Source: Thermoleophilia bacterium (lineage in GTDB: Bacteria; Actinomycetota; Thermoleophilia; Miltoncostaeales; Miltoncostaeaceae). Taken from it: 10,029 bases of DNA. Below the pieces are notes generated by a model. It worked only from the letters and a program-made list of their open reading frames with translations. It had not been told where the DNA came from and searched no databases. This document shows, piece after piece, positions 5,431-10,029 of the stretch. The first letter of the stretch is position 1. Each line of letters starts with the position of its first letter. The stretch covers positions 1-10,029 of the forward strand of contig JAEMRL010000027.1 of the NCBI GenBank assembly GCA_016463385.1, written 5' to 3'. The position numbers were made by a program, and so were the translations under genes.

Positions 5431-6149
5431 ACCAGCCCAGCCTCCTTCCCGACGACGGCCCGGCGCCCGACGACGGGGCGATCACGATCGGCGCGGTCTG
5501 CGACATGCTCAAGGCCGACTTCCCGTCGGTCTCGATCTCGAAGATCCGCTACCTCGAGGACCAGCGCCTGATCACGCCCAAGCGCACGGCGGGCGGCTAC
5601 CGGCTCTACAGCCCGCTCGAGGTGGAGCGCCTGCGCACGATCCTGCGCCTGCAGCGGGACGAGTTCCTGCCGTTGCGCGTGATCCGGCAGGAGCTCGAGT
5701 CGTCCACCTCGGGCGCGTTCAGCGTCGCCAACCAGGCCAAGCAGCTCAAGCGCGCCCAGCTCGCCGAGCCCGCCCCGAGCCGCCGCTACGGCGCGCAGGA
5801 CATCATCGCCACGACGGGCGCCAGCCCCCAGCTGCTCAAGTCGCTGGAGGAGTACGGGCTCGTCGGCGGGCACGGCCCGGACGTCTACGACGAGACCGAC
5901 CGCGAGGTCGTCCAGACCGCGCTCGAGCTCGCCAGCTACGGCGTCGAGCCCCGGCACCTGCGGCTCTTCCGGGTCGCGGCCGAGCGCGAGGCGGGGCTTC
6001 TGCAGCAGCTGCTGACGGTGGGGTTGCGCTCGCGCAACCCCGAACGCCGTCGCGAGGCGCTCGAATCGCTCGAGTCCCTCGCGGCCCTCGCCTCCCACAT
6101 GCGCCATCTGATGCTGATCTCCGAGCTCCGCGAGATCGCCAGCCAGTGA
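5427..6149 (+). CDS. MerR-family transcriptional regulator (Rv1828-like)
   Basis: This 240-residue DNA-binding protein has a MerR winged helix-turn-helix near residues 18-90: ITIGAVCDMLKADFP, SKIRYLEDQRLITPKR, GGYRLYSPLEVERL, then DEFLPLRVIRQEL. The C-terminal part (about 118-240) resembles mycobacterial Rv1828, including LEEYGLV, YGVEPRHLR and a helical tail that probably dimerises. The effector is unknown, and no metal-binding cysteine pattern of the MerR/CueR type is seen (the only Cys is Cys25). It starts at GTG 5427 within the GTGA overlap with the FHA gene, so translation is probably coupled. No alternative start precedes the HTH. The FHA-MerR pair is a conserved neighbourhood in Actinobacteria (garA-Rv1828). 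Autoregulation of the operon is plausible but unproven. Confidence 0.92.
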   Translation: MNQPSLLPDDGPAPDDGAITIGAVCDMLKADFPSVSISKIRYLEDQRLITPKRTAGGYRLYSPLEVERLRTILRLQRDEFLPLRVIRQELESSTSGAFSVANQAKQLKRAQLAEPAPSRRYGAQDIIATTGASPQLLKSLEEYGLVGGHGPDVYDETDREVVQTALELASYGVEPRHLRLFRVAAEREAGLLQQLLTVGLRSRNPERRREALESLESLAALASHMRHLMLISELREIASQ

Positions 6150-6700
6150 GCCCGGGGACCCGTCCGTTCGACATCGACGGGGCGATCCGCCGCATCCCCG
6201 ACCACCCCCACGCGGGCATCCTCTTCTACGACCTGATGCCGCTGTTCCAGAGCCCCGGCGGCCTTGCCGCGGGCGTCGGCGGCATCGTGGAGTGGGCGCG
6301 CCCGCGCGCGCCGGAGCTGGTGCTCGGCGTCGAGGCCCGTGGCTTCGTGCTCGGCGGCGCCGTCGCCTCGGCCCTCGGCACCGGGTTCGCCGCGGCCCGG
6401 AAGCCGGGCAAGCTGCCCGGGGACACCGTGAGCGAGAGCTACGACCTCGAGTACGGCAGCGACGCGCTGGAGCTGCACCGCGACGCGGTGCGCCCGGGGC
6501 AGGCGGTGCTGCTGCACGACGACCTCCTGGCGACGGGCGGCACCGCCCTCGCCGCCTGCCGGCTGGTGGAGGCCCTGGGAGGCGTCATCGTGGGGATCGC
6601 GGTCGTGGCCGAGCTCACCTTCCTCCCGGGGCGCGAGCGGCTGGCCGGATACGACGTGATGTCATTGGTGACCTACGACAGCGAGGTGGCGGAGCCGTGA
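6146..6700 (+). CDS. apt: adenine phosphoribosyltransferase
   Basis: The enzyme salvages adenine with PRPP to AMP in the cytosol. This 184-residue protein follows the bacterial Apt pattern throughout. The N-terminus has IRRIPDHPHAGILFYD; most family members have FRD here, so Arg to Tyr at residue 28 is a small oddity. EARGF (63-67) is followed by the flexible loop RKPGKLPGDTVSESYDLEYG (85-104). The PRPP loop is VLLHDDLLATGGTA (121-134), with His124 at a position usually occupied by Val. Catalytic and phosphate-binding residues (Asp125, Asp126, the TGGT turn) are retained. GTG 6146 overlaps the MerR stop by four bases, and its own stop overlaps the ppgK start in the same way. This implies coupled expression in one operon. 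Confidence 0.94.
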   Translation: MSPGTRPFDIDGAIRRIPDHPHAGILFYDLMPLFQSPGGLAAGVGGIVEWARPRAPELVLGVEARGFVLGGAVASALGTGFAAARKPGKLPGDTVSESYDLEYGSDALELHRDAVRPGQAVLLHDDLLATGGTALAACRLVEALGGVIVGIAVVAELTFLPGRERLAGYDVMSLVTYDSEVAEP

Positions 6701-7527
6701 GGGGTCTGATCGGGGTGGACATCGGCGGTTCGGGGATCAAGGCGGGCGTCGTCGACTCCCGCCGCGGCGTGCTCGTGGGCGAGCGCGTGCGCGTGGACAC
6801 CCCGCAGCCCGCCTCGCCTGAGGCGGTCGTGGCGGCCACGGCCGCGCTGGTGGCCGGCCTCGGCCCCGACGCGGGCCCGATCGGGATCGGCGTGCCGGGC
6901 GCGATCGTCGGCGGGCGCGTGATGACCGCCGCCAACATCGACCCCGGCTGGGTCGGCGTCCACGCCGAGGCGCTCTTCGCCGAGGAGATCGGCCGCGCGT
7001 GCATCGTGATGAACGACGCCGACGCCGGCGGGGTCGCCGAGATGCGCTACGGCGCCGGGCGCGGCGTGAAGGGCGTCGTGCTCTTCCTGACCCTGGGCAC
7101 CGGGATCGGGGCCGCGCTGTTCGTCAACGGCATCCTCGTGCCGAACATGGAGCTCGGCCACATCGAGATCCGCGGCAAGGACGCCGAGACGCGCGCCTCG
7201 GCGAGCGCCCGCGACCGCAGGGAGCAGTCCTTCGCCGAATGGGCGCCGGCGCTCGGCGAGTACCTCAACCGCGTCGACGCGCTGGTCTGGCCGGACCTGA
7301 TCATCCTCGGCGGCGGCATCTCGCGGAAGGCGGGCAAGTTCATCCCGCTGCTCGACGTGCGCCCGCCGGTGGTGGCCGCCGCGCTGCAGAACCAGGCCGG
7401 CATCATCGGCGCCGCCGCGCGGGCACGGGAGATCCTGGCGCCACCGCCGCGCCGGGCGGTCGCGGCGCGCCCGGCCGCTACGCGCGCGTCGTCGGCGCGG
7501 ACCCCCCGGGCAGGATCTGCACGGTGA
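6697..7527 (+). CDS. ppgK: polyphosphate glucokinase (ROK family)
   Basis: This enzyme phosphorylates glucose to glucose-6-phosphate using inorganic polyphosphate (and often ATP), a typical actinobacterial route into glycolysis. Numbered from the GTG at 6697, the phosphate-binding motif is GVDIGGSGIKAG (6-17). Further motifs are NDADA (106-110, with catalytic Asp107), LTLGTGIG (131-138), ELGHIEIRGKDAETRAS (152-168) and PDLIILGGGISRKAGKF (199-215), all diagnostic of PpgK. The family core ends near residue 246. A further tail of about 30 residues is Ala/Arg/Pro-rich and overlaps the convergent gene by 50 bp. The GTGA overlap with apt fixes the start, and GAGGTGG 7 bases upstream (6683-6689) can serve as ribosome site. 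Longer in-frame upstream translation reads through apt and is not credible. Confidence 0.94.
   Translation: MRGLIGVDIGGSGIKAGVVDSRRGVLVGERVRVDTPQPASPEAVVAATAALVAGLGPDAGPIGIGVPGAIVGGRVMTAANIDPGWVGVHAEALFAEEIGRACIVMNDADAGGVAEMRYGAGRGVKGVVLFLTLGTGIGAALFVNGILVPNMELGHIEIRGKDAETRASASARDRREQSFAEWAPALGEYLNRVDALVWPDLIILGGGISRKAGKFIPLLDVRPPVVAAALQNQAGIIGAAARAREILAPPPRRAVAARPAATRASSARTPRAGSAR
7451..7475 (-). terminator. GC hairpin just after the rlpA-like stop codon
   Basis: The arms GCCGGGC (7451-7457) and GCCCGGC (7469-7475) pair over 7 bp around an 11-base loop. On the - strand this begins 2 bases after the stop codon of the RlpA-like gene, a good place for a terminator. No T-run follows, and the site lies inside the ppgK reading frame. 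In DNA this GC-rich such stems also arise by chance. Confidence 0.3.
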
Positions 7528-8626
7528 CCGTGCCGACGCCGGGGAGGCCGAGCGCCGCCGCGGCGGCCTGTGAGAGCTCGAGGTCGCGCCCGCGCACGTA
7601 GGGGCCGCGGTCGTTGACCCGCACCGTGACAACCCGGCCGCCGTAGCCGATGCGCAGCAGGGTGCCGAGGCGGAGCGTGCGTGAAGCGGTGCTGAAGGCG
7701 TTCGGGTCGTAGGGCTCGCCGCTGGCCATCCGCTCGCGGGTGAAGCCGGGGCCGTACCAGGACGCCACCGCCGTGAAGGTCGGCAGCTTTCCGTCGAGGG
7801 GTGCGCCGGCGGCCGGCCCGACCGCTCCGATGCGCGGGTAGGCGCGGGTGGCCTGGGGCCCGGCGGGCGCCGGCTCGGAATCGACCACGGCTCCCGTGGC
7901 CGCGTCGACCGGGGCGTCGCCCGGCAGGCTGCGGTTCTCCAGGAACGAGGTGGGCAGGCCGCGGGTCGAGCCGGTCGGAGCCGCGTCGGCCGTGGTGGGG
8001 GAGGCGACCGGCAGACCGAGCCCCGGCACCGCGAACCCGCCGCCGGTGGTCAGGGTGGCCGGCGTCGTCGCCTGCTCCTGCTGGGCGATGGCGCGCTCGC
8101 GCCGGATCGCGCCCGCCAGGCGGCCGCTCGCGAGCTGCCGCTCCACGCCGAGCAGGCGGCGCTCCTCGACCAGCCGGTCCTTGCGCCGCTGCACCACCAC
8201 CTCCGACGCCCGCAGCTCGGCCGTGGCGGCGCGGTACGACTCCACCAGGCTCCGGTCGCGGTGCCCCAGCGCCTCCAGGAGATCGAGGCCCGCCTGGGCG
8301 CCGTCCAGATCTCCGCCGGTCAGGACCTCGATCACCGGGCTCGGCTCGGGTGTGGTGTAGATGCCGGTGAGGCGCCGCTCGAGGCCGCTGAGCGCGGCGC
8401 GGTGGCGGGCGCGGGCCTGGTCGAGCCGGGCGCGGCTGCCCGCGAGTGCGCTCTCGGCGGCGGCCAGGCGTCCGCCGATGGACGCGTCGCGCGCGTCCAG
8501 GGCGTCGCGCTCGGCCCTCAGTGCCTCGGACGACGGCGCGGCGGCGGCGGCCGGTGCCAGCACGAGCGCCGCGGCGGCGGCCGCCAGCAGGCGCCGTCCG
8601 TGCGGGAGCAGGGGTCGGGAGCGCAT
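7478..8626 (-). CDS. secreted coiled-coil protein with RlpA-like double-psi beta-barrel domain
   Basis: Numbered from the ATG at 8626 (382 residues). An N-terminal signal peptide (about 1-31: basic RSRPLLPHGRR, then an Ala/Leu core) directs export. A coiled coil follows (about 34-180) with the PcsB/CwlO-like pattern LERRLTGIYTTPEPSPVIEVL and hinge GHRDRSLVESYRAA. Next is a Pro/Thr/Ala-rich linker (about 185-275). The RlpA-like DPBB domain (about 283-374) contains ASWYGPGF, MASGEPYDP, VNDRGPYVRGRDLELS and GVGTVTVQIL. RlpA proteins cleave or bind septal peptidoglycan. Glu304 and Asp339 are kept, but the usual His of TAAHRTLP is Ser315. GGGAGG favours the ATG over the adjacent GTG at 8629. It is probably cotranscribed with the M32 peptidase 63 bp upstream. 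Lytic activity is uncertain. Confidence 0.85.
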   Translation of the reverse strand: MRSRPLLPHGRRLLAAAAAALVLAPAAAAAPSSEALRAERDALDARDASIGGRLAAAESALAGSRARLDQARARHRAALSGLERRLTGIYTTPEPSPVIEVLTGGDLDGAQAGLDLLEALGHRDRSLVESYRAATAELRASEVVVQRRKDRLVEERRLLGVERQLASGRLAGAIRRERAIAQQEQATTPATLTTGGGFAVPGLGLPVASPTTADAAPTGSTRGLPTSFLENRSLPGDAPVDAATGAVVDSEPAPAGPQATRAYPRIGAVGPAAGAPLDGKLPTFTAVASWYGPGFTRERMASGEPYDPNAFSTASRTLRLGTLLRIGYGGRVVTVRVNDRGPYVRGRDLELSQAAAAALGLPGVGTVTVQILPGGSAPTTRA

Positions 8627-8629
8627 CAC

Positions 8630-8635
8630 CCTCCC
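8630..8635 (-). promoter_or_regulatory. ribosome binding site that decides the rlpA-like start
   Basis: GGGAGG on the - strand touches the GTG at 8627-8629 with no spacer and is 3 bases from the ATG at 8624-8626. Spacing therefore favours the ATG, one codon downstream, although 3 bases is still short. Confidence 0.5.
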
Positions 8636-8689
8636 TATCGGTCGCCGCGGCCCCGGTCTGGACCGGAGCGACGCCCCTCCTCGGCGGCC

Positions 8690-10029
8690 CTACTCGGCGC
8701 TGGTGTAGGAGCGCTCCAGGTGGGCGATCAGGGCGTCCGAGCTCAGCTCGCGCCCGGTGGCACGGCGCATCAGCTCGCCGGTCGGCAGGCGGGCCCCGTG
8801 CCGGTGGACGCGCTCACGCATGAAGCCGAGGATCTCGCCGAAGCGTCCCTCGGCCACGGCGCGCTCCAGGCCGCCGAGCTCGGTCTCGGCGACCTCGGCG
8901 AGCTGAGCGGCGTAGAGGTTGCCGAGCGTGTAGGTGGGGAAGTAGCCGAACAGGCCGTCCGCCCAGTGGATGTCCTGCATCGCGCCGAGGGCGTCGGTCG
9001 GCGGGCGGATGCCGAGCAGATCCTGCATCCCGTCGGCGAACGCGCCCGGCAGGTCGGCCACCTGCAGGTCGCCGCGGACCAGCGCCAGCTCGATCTGGAA
9101 GCGCAGCACGATGTGCAGGTTGTAGGTGACCTCGTCCGCCTCCACCCGGATCAGCGAGGGCTCGACGATGCGCGCCGCGCGGTGGAGCAGCCCGGCGTCC
9201 AGCCCGGACATGGCCTCGGGGAAGAGGCGCCGCATCGAGGGCTCGATCTGCTCCCAGAACGCGAGGGTGTGGCCGATCTGGTTCTCCCAGAAGCGCGACT
9301 GCGATTCGTGCGCGCCGAGCGAGGGCGCGTCGTAGAGGGGCGTCCGCACCACCTCGGCCGGGAAGCCCTGCTCGTAGAGGGCGTGACCGAGCTCGTGGAG
9401 CACGGCGCTGATGCTGCCGATCGGGCTGTCGGGCATGAGCCGCGTGGTGAACCGCACGTCGCCGCGATGGGGCGACCCCGTGAAGGGGTGGGCCGACTGC
9501 GCGATGACGCCCGACGACTCGTCGAAGCCGACCAGGCGGGCGATCTCGTGCGCGATGGCCATCTGGCCCTGGGCGCTCCATTCGCGCGGCGGCAGCTCCA
9601 CCGGGGGCCGCTCGGACGCGGCCGCCACCAGGGGGGTGAGGCGGGCGCGCAGGTCGGCGAAGACCGGCTCCAGGTCGGCCGCGCGCGCTCCCGGCTCGAA
9701 CTCGTCGAGCAGCGCGTCGTAGGGCTCGTCGCCGACCGCGATCGCCTCGGCCTCGCGGCGCTTCAGCGAGACCACGAGCCCGAGAGGGCCGGCGTAGGCG
9801 GCGAAGTCGTCGGCGGCGCGGGCGTCGGCCCAGGCGCTCACGCAGCGCGAGCAGGCCTCGCTGATCTCGCGGACCAGGGCCTCCGGTACCCGCAGCGCCC
9901 GCTCGCGCTCGCGCGTGGCGAGCCGGAGCATGCCGCGGGCGTCGTCGCCGAGGTCGTCGCGCGCGGCGAGCGCGGCGAGGGCGTCGCCGATCTCGGGGCG
10001 CACCACCTCCCGGTGGCGCAGCGCCGCCA
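8690..10029 (-). CDS. M32 family metallocarboxypeptidase (5' end off window)
   Basis: This is a zinc carboxypeptidase of the Taq/Pfu (thermostable carboxypeptidase 1) family, which removes C-terminal residues from peptides, presumably in the cytosol. Signatures are HPF followed by GDVRFTTR, the metal site HELGH (codons 9383-9397), HESQS with the third ligand Glu at 9305-9307, RVEADEVTYNLHI, and DIHWADGLFGYFPTYTLGN near the C-terminus. All three metal ligands are present. The frame stays open past the GTG at 10006 to the window edge. Relatives have about 50 more N-terminal residues than the protein read from that GTG, so the true start lies outside. The stop is 63 bp upstream of the RlpA-like ATG on the same strand, suggesting one transcript, but no functional link is obvious. 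Confidence 0.95.
   Translation of the reverse strand, partial: AALRHREVVRPEIGDALAALAARDDLGDDARGMLRLATRERERALRVPEALVREISEACSRCVSAWADARAADDFAAYAGPLGLVVSLKRREAEAIAVGDEPYDALLDEFEPGARAADLEPVFADLRARLTPLVAAASERPPVELPPREWSAQGQMAIAHEIARLVGFDESSGVIAQSAHPFTGSPHRGDVRFTTRLMPDSPIGSISAVLHELGHALYEQGFPAEVVRTPLYDAPSLGAHESQSRFWENQIGHTLAFWEQIEPSMRRLFPEAMSGLDAGLLHRAARIVEPSLIRVEADEVTYNLHIVLRFQIELALVRGDLQVADLPGAFADGMQDLLGIRPPTDALGAMQDIHWADGLFGYFPTYTLGNLYAAQLAEVAETELGGLERAVAEGRFGEILGFMRERVHRHGARLPTGELMRRATGRELSSDALIAHLERSYTSAE

Noticed and set aside
5334..6107. - strand open frame (257 residues) opposite the MerR gene
   Set aside because: Repetitive Ala/Leu/Arg/Val translation created by GC-rich codon use; the MerR frame is clearly real.
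6292..6696. Upstream extension of the ppgK frame through apt
   Set aside because: The translation is Arg/Gly-rich noise in the wrong frame of apt; the ppgK homology begins exactly at GTG 6697.
6673..7632. - strand open frame (319 residues) opposite ppgK
   Set aside because: Antisense shadow of ppgK with no recognisable domain; the + strand frame has all PpgK motifs.
8653..8666. Inverted repeat CCGGTC-TG-GACCGG between the M32 and rlpA-like genes
   Set aside because: Short stem with effectively a 4-base loop and no T-tract; not distinguishable from chance in GC-rich DNA, and the two genes look cotranscribed.

Overview
This window is GC-rich chromosomal DNA, almost fully coding, and most likely from an actinobacterium. 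A garA-like FHA gene followed by an Rv1828-type MerR gene, an RsiG-like anti-sigma protein and a polyphosphate glucokinase together point to Actinomycetota. The archaeal-type prolyl-tRNA synthetase and the long, Thermus/proteobacteria-like IspG suggest a deep lineage such as Thermoleophilia rather than Streptomyces or Mycobacterium. That class-level placement is inference. No mobile element, CRISPR array, long repeat or phage gene is visible.

Layout: (1) 1-2471, + strand: the C-terminal part of an alanine-rich TPR-like helical protein, a small SRPBCC protein whose start overlaps its stop, then ispG (non-mevalonate isoprenoid pathway). (2) 2472-3887, - strand: proS. It converges stop-to-stop on ispG, with a 9-bp hairpin across both stop codons. 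(3) 3888-3956: a short divergent promoter region, then tRNA-Pro(GGG) at 3957-4030. (4) 4046-7527, + strand: a compact run of pgsA, an RsiG-like gene, a zinc-ribbon/FHA (GarA-like) gene, a MerR regulator, apt and ppgK. The last four are joined by 4-base GTGA stop/start overlaps. (5) 7478-10029, - strand: an RlpA-type cell-wall protein with a coiled-coil N-terminus, preceded in transcription by an M32 carboxypeptidase that runs off the right edge. ppgK and the rlpA-like gene overlap by 50 bp at their 3' ends.

ProRS and its cognate tRNA are divergent neighbours, so charging enzyme and substrate could be co-regulated. The central run keeps the mycobacterial order pgsA2 ... garA-merR (Rv1822, Rv1827-Rv1828). 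It adds a possible c-di-GMP-responsive anti-sigma factor and a phosphothreonine-reading FHA protein, placed with phospholipid synthesis, purine salvage and polyphosphate-driven glucose phosphorylation. No gene-free stretch exceeds about 70 bases. The most interesting signals are the RsiG-like and zinc-ribbon/FHA pair, the coiled-coil/RlpA protein lacking a usual active-site histidine, and the proS/tRNA-Pro/pgsA arrangement.
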